Positions 1 through 9,652 are shown, counted from the stretch's first letter. The stretch: DNA of 64,000 nucleotides from Corynebacterium matruchotii (GCF_011612265.2 NZ_CP050134.2:2232001-2296000); one strand, 5' to 3'. The notes: generated from the letters alone by a model not told the origin. A program made the numbers and translations.

Positions 1-1465
1 TGCCACTGGCACCAGACGATCCACCGGAAGCGGAACCACCGGCCGAGCCACCACTGGCGGGAGTCGCTGGGGTTTCCTGTGGTGCCGCAACCGTGGAGAC
101 GAAGGAGACTTTACCTTGGAATTTCTTGTCACCAGTACCGGGGGTGGTGAATTCCACCCGCTGACCAACGGCAATCTTGGCGACGTCGATTTCTTTCACA
201 TTGGCGTGAACAATCATGCGGGCATCATCGGCAATGGTCATGAGGGCGCCATTCGCGGCCGACCCCTGCTTGGCGGCAACATTGGTGACCACCCCGTCGA
301 AGGGAGCGCGAATCTGTGCGGAGGCGATATCGAGTTTGAGTTGGTTATCGCCGGCATTATTGGAGGCCTGGGCAGCCCGAGCATTCCGCACCGCATTATC
401 AATGGCGGCCTGATTGTCTTCCATTTGGAATTGGGCATTGCGTTCCGCCACGGCAAGCGCGGTAGCAGCATCCTTTTTTTCTTCGAACGTCTTAGCGACA
501 TTACGTTGATCAGTGACGAGCTTATTGTCGGCCTGAGCCAAGGTGGCCTCGTAGCTGTCCTGGGATTCCCGCAGGTTCCGGTCGGCGGCCTGTAGCTTAT
601 TGGTCACGTCGGCGGCATCCAGCCCGGAGTCAATAGTATTACGGTATTGTTTGTTTACGGAGTTTTGCAGGGTTTCCACCCGCTCTTCGGATGCCTTGAT
701 TTGCGCCTGGATCTGGACCTGCTGCTCCGGGCTAGCCCCATCGAGTTGGGCCTTGAGCTCCGCAAGATTGCTCTGCTCGGTGGCCAGTGATCGGCGTTCC
801 GTGTCCTGGTCTTGGAGGGTTCCTACCGCCTTGAGACCCATGCGAGCAGCCTCAACGTTAGTGTTCATGCTGTCCTGGCGGGCATTTTCGATCTTGGACT
901 GTTGGGCGGCGATGTCTTGCTGCTTCCCATTGCCACGCAGGGCACTTTCCAGCTGGAAGTTGCGGTTTGCCTCATCGTAAGCGGATTCGGCTGTGCGCAA
1001 TGCGGCCTTGGCGTTATTAATGTCCTGGTTCATACCGTTATCCAGCAGTTCCTTATACCGGTTGTAGCGGGATTCAGCGCCCTTGATTTCGGCAATGGAA
1101 TTGGCTTCGTTGGTGGCTGCTTGTGCCTTGCTTTTCGCTAATTCGGTTTCTTTATCGGTGACATCAAGGTTGGCGACCAATTGGTCCGCCTGTACCCGGT
1201 CTCCCACTTTGACATTGAGTTGGTTGACCGGGCCGGTGAGTCGGGTGGAGAGCACCATGGATTTTTGGGGTTCTACGTTGCCGGACACGGCGACGCGCTG
1301 CGAATTATCACGCTTATCAAGAACCTGAACATCAGAGGAAGCTAATGTGATGGCGGATGAATTCGCAAAGAACGAATACATGGCTACGCCTATCAATGTG
1401 ATTATCACAACCGCTGCGGCGATAATGAAAAACACCTTACGCTTACTAAGGTTTTTTATTCTCAC
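1..1465 (-). CDS. HlyD/MacA-type efflux adaptor (membrane fusion protein), 3' end cut by window
   Basis: Periplasmic-adaptor type subunit that normally couples an inner-membrane ABC exporter (MacB-like) to export. The GTG at 1463-1465 follows an AGAAAGG-like ribosome-binding site and opens a protein with one N-terminal membrane segment (about residues 10-32). A barrel-sandwich half follows (GNVEPQKSMVLSTRLTGPV), then a long Ala/Gln/Glu-rich coiled-coil hairpin (about residues 85-370), then the returning half (IRAPFDGVVTNVAAKQGS). The visible end runs into a Gly/Ser/Ala-rich stretch, so the last part of the protein lies outside the window. Partner transporter genes would be expected downstream, beyond position 1. 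A 20-bp inverted repeat upstream is a possible repressor site. The family call is firm; the substrate is unknown. Confidence 0.85.
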   Translation of the reverse strand, partial: MRIKNLSKRKVFFIIAAAVVIITLIGVAMYSFFANSSAITLASSDVQVLDKRDNSQRVAVSGNVEPQKSMVLSTRLTGPVNQLNVKVGDRVQADQLVANLDVTDKETELAKSKAQAATNEANSIAEIKGAESRYNRYKELLDNGMNQDINNAKAALRTAESAYDEANRNFQLESALRGNGKQQDIAAQQSKIENARQDSMNTNVEAARMGLKAVGTLQDQDTERRSLATEQSNLAELKAQLDGASPEQQVQIQAQIKASEERVETLQNSVNKQYRNTIDSGLDAADVTNKLQAADRNLRESQDSYEATLAQADNKLVTDQRNVAKTFEEKKDAATALAVAERNAQFQMEDNQAAIDNAVRNARAAQASNNAGDNQLKLDIASAQIRAPFDGVVTNVAAKQGSAANGALMTIADDARMIVHANVKEIDVAKIAVGQRVEFTTPGTGDKKFQGKVSFVSTVAAPQETPATPASGGSAGGSASGGSSGASG

Positions 1466-1581
1466 TGCTGCTATGCCTTTCTGCTTCCTGAATTAACGGT
1501 ATCGAAAGTAAAATTAGCATAGTAACAATTGTGCAGCACGGCCTAGCACGCTTTTGGGGTGGGGGGAAACCCTGATGTCGG

Positions 1582-1601
1582 ACTCATACTGTGGTATGAG
1601 T
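1582..1601. promoter_or_regulatory. Inverted repeat upstream of the efflux adaptor, candidate operator
   Basis: ACTCATAC and GTATGAGT form a perfect 8-bp inverted repeat around a 4-bp centre, and one more base pair extends it. It lies about 120-135 bp before the adaptor start. Its size and symmetry fit a TetR- or MarR-type operator. On the plus strand it is followed by a run of T, but no plus-strand gene precedes it, so a terminator role there is unlikely. Confidence 0.4.
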
Positions 1602-1637
1602 CTGAGTTTTTCCTGAGGTTACGATATAAAAAATAAT

Positions 1638-1680
1638 GCTTTTCGACGCTCAGGGCAAACCCCTAGGGGCGTCGAAAAGC
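1638..1680 (-). terminator. Rho-independent terminator of ptsS, built from the GCTTTTCGACGC palindrome
   Basis: GCTTTTCGACGC (1638-1649) pairs perfectly with GCGTCGAAAAGC (1669-1680). On the minus strand the hairpin follows the ptsS stop at once and runs into a T-rich stretch. It belongs to a palindrome family seen at several other gene boundaries in the window. Confidence 0.8.
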
Positions 1681-1687
1681 AATTGAA

Positions 1688-3685
1688 TTACTGAGCCTCG
1701 GCTGGGACCGGTTTCGGATCAACCGTCATGAGTGCATCACCAGCAGTAATATTACTCGGCAATGGCAAACCTGCGGCAGGAATCACCGGGCCGGTGCGTT
1801 TCGAGTTCGACACCACAATCGGGGTGGTTACCTCATATCCTGCGGCCTTAATGGCATCGATGTCAAATTCGCCCAACAGGTCGCCGGCCTGCACCTCATC
1901 ATCCTGTTGTGCAGCAGGTTTGAAGTGCTCACCCTTGAGATTCACGGTATCAAATCCGATGTGCATGAGGACATCGACGTTCTTGCCGTCGGCGCCTTTG
2001 CCACGGATGGCGAACGCGTGCCCGGATGGGAATGCCACCACAACTTTGCCACTGATCGGCGCGGTCAGTTTACCCACGGTTGGGACAATCGCCAGGCCGG
2101 CACCCAACTTGCCTTGGGCGAACATCGGGTCGGACACGGCTGACAGTTGCTTGACTTCACCAGTCAACGGGGCAATAACCGGGAGGGCGTTCTCCGCAGC
2201 AACCTCGGTGGTCACAACGGGTGCGGCGTCAGTGCTGGTATCGACGGCGGCACCCACATCATCGGGGTCGATGCTGCCGTTACGTTGTGCCAGGTAGCGA
2301 CCATAGGCGAAGGCTGCGGCGAAAGAAACGATGAAGGTAATCACGGCGCAGATCATGAAGGGGCCCATGTCTTCAGCCTTGATGGACACAACGCCCAGGA
2401 AGCCAGCGGCACCCAGAGCAACGGCCTTCACGTTCAACAGGGCAATCAGGGCGCCACCAACAGCGGCGGAACCGATACCAATGAAGAAAGGCCAGCGCAA
2501 CCGCAGGTTCACACCGAAGATAGCGGGCTCGGTAATGCCCAGTACAGCGGACACACCGGAGGCACCAGCCAGGCCCTTGAGCTTCTCGCCCTTGGCCAGG
2601 AAGAACACAGCCAATGTTGCGGCACCCTGGGCGATATTGGCCATGGATGCGGTAGCGAAGATGAACGAACCACCCTGTTGTTGCAGCTGCAATTCGATCG
2701 GCGGGAACGACTGGTGCAGACCAGTAATAACGATGGGCGAGTAGACCAAACCAAACAGGAAACCACCAATGGGACCGCCCGCCTCGTACACAGTTTGCAG
2801 CCCATGGCCCAGGGCGGTACCGAGGCTACGCATGATCGGGCCAATAACGATGAAGGTGAGGAAGCCCGTGATGAGCAGCGTGAGCATCGGGGTAATAAGG
2901 AAGTCCGCGGTACCCTTGAGCTTCTTGTGGAAGAACTTCTCAATGGTAGCCAACACCCAGGAGATCACAAGGATCGGCAGCACGGTGCCCTGGTAGCCGA
3001 TCTTATCCACAAACAGGCCAAACAGGTTCCACTGCTCGATGGTTCCTTGAGCCTCGGCCTCGGCCATTTTGTAGAAGTTCACCAGGTCCGGGCTCAACAT
3101 GGCCATGGCGATACCGGCACCCAGGAACTCGTTACCCCCGAATCGTTTGGTTGCGGTGAAGCCCACGAGGATCGGCAGGAAGGCGAATGGTGCTGAGGCC
3201 AGCAGGTTAATCAGACCGGCTAGGCCCTCCATCTGCGGATATTGTTCCACCAGGGATAATTCGCCAAACAGGTTTTTAGCGGTGAGCACATTATTCAGGG
3301 CCATGAGCAAACCGCCACCGACCAGGATGGGGATCAGTGGCACAAAAATATCCGCCAGCACCTTGATCGAGCGGGTAAAGACGTTGCCACTATTGGCAAC
3401 CACTTCCTTGAGCTCCTCGGTACTGACGGCGATACTCTTGCTGGTAGCGTTGTCGAGTTCCTTAAACACCGTGTTGACGTCACCCGGACCAACGATAATT
3501 TGGAACATCCCACCAGTTTCAAAGGTGCCTTTCAGATCCGGGTCGTTGTCCAAAGCCTTTTGGTCAACCTTTTTTGAATCTTTGAGCACCATACGCAGGC
3601 GGGTTGCGCAGTGGGCTGCGGCGACGATATTGTCTTCGCCGCCGACCGCTTTAAGGACGCGGTCAGCAACCTCTTTATGTTGCAT
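1688..3685 (-). CDS. ptsS: Sucrose-specific PTS enzyme IIBCA
   Basis: Imports sucrose and phosphorylates it to sucrose-6-phosphate, using phosphate passed from HPr. Three domains sit in one 665-residue chain. IIB carries its phosphorylated Cys26 in HCATRLR. The IIC channel has multiple membrane helices (about residues 105-470) with [17 protein letters not shown]-terminal IIA has the active histidine near residue 575 in LMHIGFDTV. Length and domain order match C. glutamicum PtsS (about 661 aa), and I recognise long near-identical stretches. The start follows GGGAGAAG with a 5-nt gap. It lies 121 bp downstream of scrB on the same strand, so the two form a sucrose-use unit; the IIA active site suggests no separate IIA is needed. 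Confidence 0.95.
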   Translation of the reverse strand: MQHKEVADRVLKAVGGEDNIVAAAHCATRLRMVLKDSKKVDQKALDNDPDLKGTFETGGMFQIIVGPGDVNTVFKELDNATSKSIAVSTEELKEVVANSGNVFTRSIKVLADIFVPLIPILVGGGLLMALNNVLTAKNLFGELSLVEQYPQMEGLAGLINLLASAPFAFLPILVGFTATKRFGGNEFLGAGIAMAMLSPDLVNFYKMAEAEAQGTIEQWNLFGLFVDKIGYQGTVLPILVISWVLATIEKFFHKKLKGTADFLITPMLTLLITGFLTFIVIGPIMRSLGTALGHGLQTVYEAGGPIGGFLFGLVYSPIVITGLHQSFPPIELQLQQQGGSFIFATASMANIAQGAATLAVFFLAKGEKLKGLAGASGVSAVLGITEPAIFGVNLRLRWPFFIGIGSAAVGGALIALLNVKAVALGAAGFLGVVSIKAEDMGPFMICAVITFIVSFAAAFAYGRYLAQRNGSIDPDDVGAAVDTSTDAAPVVTTEVAAENALPVIAPLTGEVKQLSAVSDPMFAQGKLGAGLAIVPTVGKLTAPISGKVVVAFPSGHAFAIRGKGADGKNVDVLMHIGFDTVNLKGEHFKPAAQQDDEVQAGDLLGEFDIDAIKAAGYEVTTPIVVSNSKRTGPVIPAAGLPLPSNITAGDALMTVDPKPVPAEAQ

Positions 3686-3806
3686 AAGAACTTCTCCCTA
3701 TGTTTAGTTGATCGAAACTCCCCAAAAACCACACAAACTCACATTTTTGCGAAGCCCGATTATCTACCCCCTCTATTAAACAATCATTGCAACATAAAGA
3801 CAATAG

Positions 3807-5204
3807 CTAATCACAGTTTCTTGCGATTGTGCTCCAAATCTCATTGACATTTGGGAAGGTAACAAAACTAGCAGCAATGGCTCCATCAGCAGCTGTAACC
3901 TCAACCGCACTACGATCCACAAAAACAGTCAACTCACCAGGCGGGCACGGAACTCGGCGTACGTCACCTGCTACATCAATCTCTAGCACCGGATCCGCCC
4001 CCGAAAGATAGTGAATAGTTGCCCCTATTGTCCCCTGTGACCCAGTAATCACTAATGTGGTTTCGTGTCCGTCCAGACGTTCCGAATGCCACAAAATTCC
4101 CGAATCCATGTGATTAATCTCACCATTCCGGACAGATTCGGGTACAATCAGGGTTTGCCGCAGCACATGATTATGTACTTCCACCCGCCGTGGCACGGTG
4201 AGCGAGTGCACCCATCCTTCCGCTGCTACCGACGGAGTATCATCCTGTCCCGGCAATCCCATCCAGCCAAGTAATAAACCTGAGGTTTCGCTGAATCCGG
4301 TGATCTGTGGCGCATAGAACTGTTGCCCGTGATCTAATTCACTAAATCCTCGAAGTACTGTGAACCGGGTGCCGTCCAACTTGCCAACGATATAGCCACA
4401 TTGATCGCTGCTGGCATAGTGAGTAGCGGTATCGGTAGTCACAGGTTCCAGGCCCTGCGGACAGATAATCAGAATGTCCAGGTCTTCTCCGGTCACCGCA
4501 TCGCGCAGAGTAATCAGGTTTGGACATTCCCACATGTAGCCGCCCGGCACTAGGTCCGGAGCCGTACCCGGAGCCGCATTAGTGGTATCGAACTCCAGTT
4601 CCCCCACGAAATTCCAGTTGTGCAGATCATCGCTGTGATAGAGCACCACCGTCCCGGTTTCGTCTTCCCGCTGGGCACCAATGACCATGCGCCACCCATC
4701 GTGGGAATCGTGGGGGTCACGGGTAATCATGGGGTCCCGATAGTGGGCGGTGTATCCAGCAGCGGGACCGTCGATAAGCGGGTTCGCCGCATCCCGCCGA
4801 TACACGCCGCCCATCAGGTCATCAGGGTCGACCGCATTCACCCGGTTTTGAGTGGCCCGACGCGCAAAACCACCATCCGCAGTGGGTTCTTTCAGATTAC
4901 CGGTATAGAACAGGTAGACCTGCTCGCCATCAACGACTGCGCCACCGGAGTAGCAGCCATCGAGGTCGTAGGCGACATCGGGGTAGAGCGCATCGGGATG
5001 ATGCAACCACCGAAGAGTGTCAAGCTCGGCGGAGACATGCCCCCAGCCGGTGTGTTTCTTGCCAAAAGGAAACGCCGGATCATGTTGGTAGAAAACATGA
5101 AGCCGGCCGGTGCGTGGAGAGACGAACACACCATTCGGGTCATTAAGGCGCCCCTGAGGCGGTGTGATGTGATACCGCGGGCGGAAAAATGTTTCAGAAC
5201 TCAT
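3807..5204 (-). CDS. scrB: Sucrose-6-phosphate hydrolase, glycoside hydrolase family 32
   Basis: Cytoplasmic enzyme that splits sucrose-6-phosphate, delivered by PtsS, into glucose-6-phosphate and fructose. GH32 signatures are present: the nucleophile motif RLNDPNG near residue 20, the RDP motif (YRDPMI) and the acid/base motif WECPNL, followed by a C-terminal beta-sandwich. I chose the ATG at 5204, giving 465 aa, because MSSETFFRPRYH resembles the family N-terminus. The frame stays open to an ATG at 5240, and neither start has a clear ribosome-binding site. It is followed by ptsS on the same strand, as in C. glutamicum. An imperfect GTCGAC palindrome lies just upstream. Confidence 0.9.
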   Translation of the reverse strand: MSSETFFRPRYHITPPQGRLNDPNGVFVSPRTGRLHVFYQHDPAFPFGKKHTGWGHVSAELDTLRWLHHPDALYPDVAYDLDGCYSGGAVVDGEQVYLFYTGNLKEPTADGGFARRATQNRVNAVDPDDLMGGVYRRDAANPLIDGPAAGYTAHYRDPMITRDPHDSHDGWRMVIGAQREDETGTVVLYHSDDLHNWNFVGELEFDTTNAAPGTAPDLVPGGYMWECPNLITLRDAVTGEDLDILIICPQGLEPVTTDTATHYASSDQCGYIVGKLDGTRFTVLRGFSELDHGQQFYAPQITGFSETSGLLLGWMGLPGQDDTPSVAAEGWVHSLTVPRRVEVHNHVLRQTLIVPESVRNGEINHMDSGILWHSERLDGHETTLVITGSQGTIGATIHYLSGADPVLEIDVAGDVRRVPCPPGELTVFVDRSAVEVTAADGAIAASFVTFPNVNEIWSTIARNCD

Positions 5205-5248
5205 ACAGCCATGATAGATGCATCCCATATCACAGGTCATAGGTTCAT

Positions 5249-5285
5249 GCTTGTCGACGTTTCCCCTGGTTGAGCGTCGACGAGC
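5249..5285. repeat. Intergenic palindrome, GTCGAC variant of the CTTTTCGACG family
   Basis: GCTTGTCGACG (5249-5259) pairs with CGTCGACGAGC (5275-5285) with one wobble. It sits between the stop of the secreted gene at 5301 and scrB. It has no strong T-run on either strand, so it may be a repeat or weak terminator. Confidence 0.5.
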
Positions 5286-5300
5286 TCGGAGAATCCAACG

Positions 5301-6014
5301 CTACTGGCCCAGGTGGGCGCATTCTTCCAACTTGTCGTGGCCATAGCCCGCCATACGTATTGACCGATGCAGCTGCAATTCAAACCCAGCATTGCCTTTA
5401 TCCATGATTTTCGCCGAGAGCTTCGAGGCCGGCTGCGGCGCATGATCGTCATCTAGCCAATAGACATACTCGTGCAGCTGTGGCCCGTCACCAAGCAGAT
5501 AGCGGAAGTTTTTAAACACGAAAAACTGGGTTCGCCCTTTGTCTTCGCTGTCGATCCACTTCTTGGCTTTTTGGGGCGAGATGGGATTGTTGCCGGGCTT
5601 GTATGCGGCGGACAAGGGATAGGGCAACAGACCTTTGCGTAATTGTCGGTCCAGCCAGGTAATGTCCCCATCCGTGTAGCCGGCGGTTTTCAGCTTGCCG
5701 GCTACCAACTTCCATTTCGCCTGGTAGGCCGGATCGGTTTTGTCCTCCAGCTTGGGATTCATCGCCCGAAGCTCGGCAAATTCCGGTACCTCCTTGGTGA
5801 CCTCGTCAAACACATAGCTTCGGTTGATGGAACTGTCTTGGCGGAAAAGTTTCATTTCGGGGTTCTGATCATCGACGCCGAAGCTGCACATCCCATTGGC
5901 GAACGTGAATGTGAACGGATTGGGGCCCTCGGCGTCCTCGGCACTGGCGACCGGTGGCACCAGTGACATTCCGACAACCACGGCGGCGATGAGTGCCACC
6001 AGTCGATTTTTCAT
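5301..6014 (-). CDS. Secreted protein of unknown function, tandem family member A
   Basis: 237 aa with a Sec signal peptide (cleavage near ASA, about residue 25). It shares a clear pattern with the two genes that follow it at higher coordinates: NP(Y/F) shortly after the signal, a Cys in NGMCSFGVD, then NPE, IN(R/Q)SYV, a block ending in EVPEF, NPKLE, AGYT and DI.WLD, and a final Cys in LEECAHLG. The two conserved cysteines probably form a disulphide. The start follows AAAGGA. This copy is the shortest and stops right after the last Cys. I do not recognise a named domain; the role is unknown, outside the cell or in the envelope. Confidence 0.8.
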   Translation of the reverse strand: MKNRLVALIAAVVVGMSLVPPVASAEDAEGPNPFTFTFANGMCSFGVDDQNPEMKLFRQDSSINRSYVFDEVTKEVPEFAELRAMNPKLEDKTDPAYQAKWKLVAGKLKTAGYTDGDITWLDRQLRKGLLPYPLSAAYKPGNNPISPQKAKKWIDSEDKGRTQFFVFKNFRYLLGDGPQLHEYVYWLDDDHAPQPASKLSAKIMDKGNAGFELQLHRSIRMAGYGHDKLEECAHLGQ

Positions 6015-6201
6015 GATTATCCTTTGGCAAAGTTATTGGACTTTACTAAATATCGAATCATAAACGCATTACTGGTGCTACCACCATTACCCCCGTGCCG
6101 CGGAACTCCAGCTTAGAACACCCGATACCCTTAGGTGGCGTCCTCCTAGCCGCCCCCGCACCAGATTTTTACCCCGTCATCTACCGGTATCACAAGTTCT
6201 G

Positions 6202-6264
6202 AGCTGGAGTTCTGACTTGAGGCCACCCTGCCAACACGCCCTGAATCGAGAAAGTACAGCTTGG
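6202..6264. repeat. Dispersed 63-bp element, copy 1
   Basis: Starts AGCTGGAGTTCT, then 29 variable bases, then GAATCGAGAAAGTACAGC and TTGG. The copy at 9854-9916 has the same ends and exactly the same spacing. The two ends are roughly inverted, so the element can fold on itself. Confidence 0.55.
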
Positions 6265-6361
6265 CAAACCAGGGCACCGTCCCACGCCGACCATCATGCC
6301 CATGATTTGCCCAACATGCGGGCGGGTCACGCCCGCAACTAATGAGGCTTCAGATCTTCTG

Positions 6362-6433
6362 AGCTGGAGTTGGCCGCCACGCCGTATTCTGGGCGACTGC
6401 GCGAATCGCCCCTCCCCCACAACCCCAGCTTGG
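6362..6433. repeat. Dispersed AGCTGGAGTT element, longer copy 2
   Basis: AGCTGGAGTT at the left, an internal GAATCG, and CAGCTTGG at the right. It is about 9 bp longer than the other two copies and more diverged inside. Confidence 0.4.
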
Positions 6434-6449
6434 CACCCGATGCACCCGA

Positions 6450-7385
6450 CTATTCGGGCAGCAGTGGGGTGGATAATGTCGGAACGAAAAACCCAATTAC
6501 CGAATTAATGATCCGGTAAATCGTGCCTAGCGCCCCACCGGGCTTGCGATCCTGCGAAGGTTTGCTAAACATGCTGTCGCTGGCTGCCCGGGAACCGCTG
6601 GTCACGGTGGGTTCCGTGGGCAGACCAGATGCGGAAGTCGACTTGGCAGCTGATTGTGATGAAGTATCTGCGCCGGCACCGAACCCGCCGAGCTTCGCGC
6701 ACTCCTCTAGAATGTCATGTTGATAGCCGGCGAAATCCCTGGCGCGTTTCACTAATTGCAGGTGCCCCTCACCGCTGGCTTTGTCGGTGATTTTTTCGGA
6801 AAGCTCGGGCAATGGTTTGTCCGCCGGTGACCAATATTGGAAGAGCTCGATCTTGCCATTCTCATCAATGTTGTAATACAACATCTTGGAGGCATAGTGT
6901 TGCATAATGCCCTTAGGTTCCATATCAGCTCGCCGCCTAGCCTCTTTCGGGGGTAATGGCTTACTGAGGTCAGTGTCATCCGCCAATGGGCTTATCATGC
7001 CACGCTTATGGAGTACCCGGTCAATCCACATGATGTCGTTATCCGTATAACCTGCGGCTTTGAGCTTGGCCACGGCTTTATCCCAGTTCACGCGGTATCC
7101 CGGGTCAGTGAGTTTATTTTCCAGGCGAGGATTGGCAGCCCACACTGGGGCGAATTCGGGTACTTCCTTGGCGATTTTATCTAGAACATAGCTTTGATTG
7201 ATATAGCCTCTGTCTTGGGAATACGCCCGTGCTTCCGGGTTATTTAGGTCGATTCCAAAGGTACACACGCCATTATCAAGCTTCACCGTATACGGATTCG
7301 TGCCATCTGCTGCGAGAGCCGGAGCAGGCGCTAATGCCGTGATGGCGATAAGCGCCGCCATAAGCCTAGTTGTTGTGGTGTTCAT
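6450..7385 (-). CDS. Secreted protein of unknown function, tandem family member B
   Basis: 311 aa with a Sec signal (MNTTTTRLMAALIAITAL, cleavage near ALA). The core matches members A and C: NGVCTFGID, NPEARAYSQD, INQSYVLDKI, EVPEFAPV, NPRLENK, AGYTDNDIMWID, and a closing Cys in LEECAKLG. After that Cys it carries an extra tail of about 80 residues: a Ser/Ala/Thr linker, then a short hydrophobic segment (about residues 290-305) that could touch the membrane. The start follows a strong GAAGGAGAGG. Function unknown. Confidence 0.8.
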   Translation of the reverse strand: MNTTTTRLMAALIAITALAPAPALAADGTNPYTVKLDNGVCTFGIDLNNPEARAYSQDRGYINQSYVLDKIAKEVPEFAPVWAANPRLENKLTDPGYRVNWDKAVAKLKAAGYTDNDIMWIDRVLHKRGMISPLADDTDLSKPLPPKEARRRADMEPKGIMQHYASKMLYYNIDENGKIELFQYWSPADKPLPELSEKITDKASGEGHLQLVKRARDFAGYQHDILEECAKLGGFGAGADTSSQSAAKSTSASGLPTEPTVTSGSRAASDSMFSKPSQDRKPGGALGTIYRIINSVIGFFVPTLSTPLLPE

Positions 7386-7444
7386 GCCTCTCCTTCAATT
7401 CCCATACTTAGTATAAAGGCACGCCCCGAGCGTCGAAAAGCAAG

Positions 7445-8233
7445 CTAAAAGGCAGGAAGCAGGACTGGACTAACCTGTGAAATAATCGTATACGACTGCA
7501 CAATGGGATCCTTGCGAAGCGACGGATTCGGCGCCGGTGGCTCCCCCTTGCCGCTGCATTCCATCAGCGCATCGTAACGGTAGCCAGCGAAGGTACGGGC
7601 CCGCTCGACGAGCTGCTGATAGCCGGCGTTGGCGGGACCGGTGATCTTCTGCGACAACTCGGGATAAGGGGCGTCACGACGCCAATAGTGCTGCGGCGCC
7701 AGCTCCCCATCAACCTCATCGGCCCCCAATTTCGATGGCGCATAATACATCCGAGCAGACCGCGACTGGGCCTTTACCGCAAACATCGCCTCCCGTGGGG
7801 TGATCGCATGAGCCACCTCCTCATCCAGATCGCGCACACCCCGCTTTAGCGTGATGGCATCCAGCCACATGATGTCGTTACCGGTGTATCCTGCACTTTT
7901 GAGCTTTGCGACAACCTTGCCCCACCGCTTCTGGTATGTCGGATCGGTGGCCAGTTTATTTTCCAACCGGGGATTATCCGCCACCAAGGGGCCAAAGTCG
8001 GGCACCTCCCGCGCCACCGCCTCCATGACATAGCTTCGATTTATAAGATCGCTGTCAGCCAGGTATTTTCTGGCCTCTGGGTTTGTCTCATCGAGGCTGA
8101 ATATGCAGTGCCCATTCTTGTATCGCACCTGGTAGGGATTGGTACCACGGGCAGTCTGGGCCACGGCGGCCCCCGGGGATATAAGCACTCCCACAACCAA
8201 AATTAGTGTGGTGATAACAGCTGCGGGTTTCAT
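7445..8233 (-). CDS. Secreted protein of unknown function, tandem family member C
   Basis: 262 aa from the ATG at 8233, which has a strong AAGGAGG 6 nt upstream; the frame is open to 8314 but that start has no such site. A signal peptide (cleavage near AVA/AQT) precedes the family core: NGHCIFSLDETNPEAR, INRSYVMEAV, EVPDFGPL, NPRLENK, AGYTGNDIMWLD, and the last Cys in LMECSGKG. A short tail ends in hydrophobic residues. This first gene of the trio lies directly downstream of rplE but beyond that operon's terminator, so it probably has its own promoter. Confidence 0.8.
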   Translation of the reverse strand: MKPAAVITTLILVVGVLISPGAAVAQTARGTNPYQVRYKNGHCIFSLDETNPEARKYLADSDLINRSYVMEAVAREVPDFGPLVADNPRLENKLATDPTYQKRWGKVVAKLKSAGYTGNDIMWLDAITLKRGVRDLDEEVAHAITPREAMFAVKAQSRSARMYYAPSKLGADEVDGELAPQHYWRRDAPYPELSQKITGPANAGYQQLVERARTFAGYRYDALMECSGKGEPPAPNPSLRKDPIVQSYTIISQVSPVLLPAF

Positions 8234-8351
8234 GGCGTCCTCCTTGGGTTTCCCGCCGACATACCATTGGTCATACCAACCGTAACCCATGAACGGTAGC
8301 AACCTTAGGACCAAAACCCGCAGGTAGGCACCTTATCCTAAAAACACCAAA

Positions 8352-8393
8352 AGCCACCCCTAAAGGTGGCTACGCGCGGCAGTGCAACTGCCG
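8352..8393 (-). terminator. Terminator after rplE, two hairpins
   Basis: On the minus strand after the rplE stop, a perfect CGGCAGT/ACTGCCG hairpin (8377-8393) comes first. AGCCACC/GGTGGCT (8352-8371) follows, and then a T-rich run (TTTGGTGTTTTT). The second is a typical Rho-independent terminator and ends the rplN-rplX-rplE unit. Confidence 0.85.
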
Positions 8394-8402
8394 CAGCGGG
8401 TT

Positions 8403-8963
8403 TTACTGCTCTTTCTTGAACGGGAAGCCCAGTTCGCGCAGCAGCGCCCGGCCTTCGTCATTGTTGGTGGCAGAGGTCACGACGGTGATGTCCATACCGC
8501 GGGGCCGATCGACCTTGTCCACGTCAATTTCATAGAACATGGTCTGCTCAGTCAGGCCGAAGGTGTAGTTACCGTGGCCATCGAATTGCTGGTCGGACAG
8601 GCCCCGGAAGTCACGAATACGGGGCAGGGCCACGGTCAGCAACCGGTCCAGGAATTCCCACATGCGGTCGCCGCGCAGGGTCACGCGGGCGCCGATGGGC
8701 ATGCCTTCACGAAGCTTGAAGTTAGCAATGGACTTCTTGGCGCGCCGCAGTTCGGGCTTTTGGCCGGTAATCAGGGCCAGATCTTCCAAGGCACCATTGA
8801 TGAGCTTGGAGTCGCGGGCAGCAGCACCGACACCCATGTTCACAACAACCTTGACGACACCAGGAATCTGCATGATGTTGTCGTAGTTGAATTCGTCATT
8901 GAGTTTGGTGCGGATTTCTTCACGGTACCGGGTCTTTAACCGGGGAGTGTAATTCTCGCTCAT
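8403..8963 (-). CDS. rplE: 50S ribosomal protein L5
   Basis: 186 aa, normal length. L5 binds 5S rRNA in the central protuberance of the large subunit. Recognised by [11 protein letters not shown] at the N-terminus, [30 protein letters not shown] and [11 protein letters not shown] near the C-terminus. It follows rplX by 2 bp. In many bacteria rpsN or rpsH comes next; here a terminator follows and then unrelated secreted-protein genes. Confidence 0.98.
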   Translation of the reverse strand: MSENYTPRLKTRYREEIRTKLNDEFNYDNIMQIPGVVKVVVNMGVGAAARDSKLINGALEDLALITGQKPELRRAKKSIANFKLREGMPIGARVTLRGDRMWEFLDRLLTVALPRIRDFRGLSDQQFDGHGNYTFGLTEQTMFYEIDVDKVDRPRGMDITVVTSATNNDEGRALLRELGFPFKKEQ

Positions 8964-8965
8964 GC

Positions 8966-9280
8966 TTAGATGTCCTTCCCAGTACGACGGGAGACACGGA
9001 CCTTCTTGCCGTTCTCATCAAACCGGTAGCCAACGCGGGTGGGGACGCCATCGGAGTCCAGCACCATCACATTGGACACGTGGATGGGGGCTTCTTGGGT
9101 GACAATGCCGCCGGAAGAAGCACCACGTTCCGGGGCGGAGTTAGCAACATGCTTCTTCACCCGGTTCACGCCTTCAACCAGCACTTTATCCTTCTGCGGA
9201 AAGGCCTGAATAACCTTGCCCTTGGCACCCTTGTCGGGGCCGGAAATAACCAAAACCATATCGCCCTTATGCACCTTCAT
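8966..9280 (-). CDS. rplX: 50S ribosomal protein L24
   Basis: 104 aa. Assembly-initiator protein of the large subunit with an N-terminal KOW motif ([19 protein letters not shown]) and the conserved NRVKKH block. It sits 3 bp after rplN and 2 bp before rplE, clearly one transcript. Confidence 0.98.
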   Translation of the reverse strand: MKVHKGDMVLVISGPDKGAKGKVIQAFPQKDKVLVEGVNRVKKHVANSAPERGASSGGIVTQEAPIHVSNVMVLDSDGVPTRVGYRFDENGKKVRVSRRTGKDI

Positions 9281-9283
9281 AAG

Positions 9284-9652
9284 TTAGATCACCTCCGGGG
9301 CAAGCGAAACGATCTTCATGAACTTCTTGTCACGCAGTTCACGGGCAACCGGGCCGAAGATGCGGGTACCGCGCGGCTCGTTATCGTTCTTAATAATCAC
9401 GGCAGCATTCTCATCGAACCGAATGTAGGAACCATCGGGACGACGGGTTTCCTTCTTGGCGCGGACAACAACAGCCTTCACAACTTCACCGGCTTTGACG
9501 TTGCCGCCGGGAGTTGCTTCCTTGACAGTAGCGACGATCACGTCGCCAATGCCAGCAAAGCGTCGGGTAGAACCGCCCAACACGCGAATGCACAGGATCT
9601 CCCGAGCACCGGTGTTATCGGCGATCTTCAGACGCGATTCCTGCTGAATCAC
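9284..9652 (-). CDS. rplN: 50S ribosomal protein L14
   Basis: 122 aa, full length, start GTG with CAGGAG 6 nt upstream. L14 contributes to the intersubunit bridge. Recognised by [26 protein letters not shown] and the closing [12 protein letters not shown]. It opens a three-gene unit with rplX and rplE. Its usual upstream neighbour rpsQ lies about 40 kb away at 50208-50486, so this unit must have its own promoter in the 9653-9930 gap. Confidence 0.98.
   Translation of the reverse strand: MIQQESRLKIADNTGAREILCIRVLGGSTRRFAGIGDVIVATVKEATPGGNVKAGEVVKAVVVRAKKETRRPDGSYIRFDENAAVIIKNDNEPRGTRIFGPVARELRDKKFMKIVSLAPEVI

Larger units (their letters stand above)
6015..6449. other. 435-bp intergenic region with repeat elements, no gene
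   Basis: No convincing reading frame. It holds two copies of a dispersed element that begins AGCTGGAGTT and ends CAGCTTGG (6202-6264 and 6362-6433). An inverted half, AACTCCAGCTTAGA near 6106, can pair with TCTGAGCTGGAGTT near 6198. Confidence 0.6.

Noticed and set aside
1581..1615. Plus-strand terminator (hairpin plus T-run)
   Set aside because: No plus-strand gene ends before it; an operator for the minus-strand adaptor is the better reading.
2147..3196. Long plus-strand frame (349 codons) opposite ptsS
   Set aside because: Entirely antisense to a firm PTS gene; His/Gly/Asn/Gln-rich composition typical of a shadow frame.
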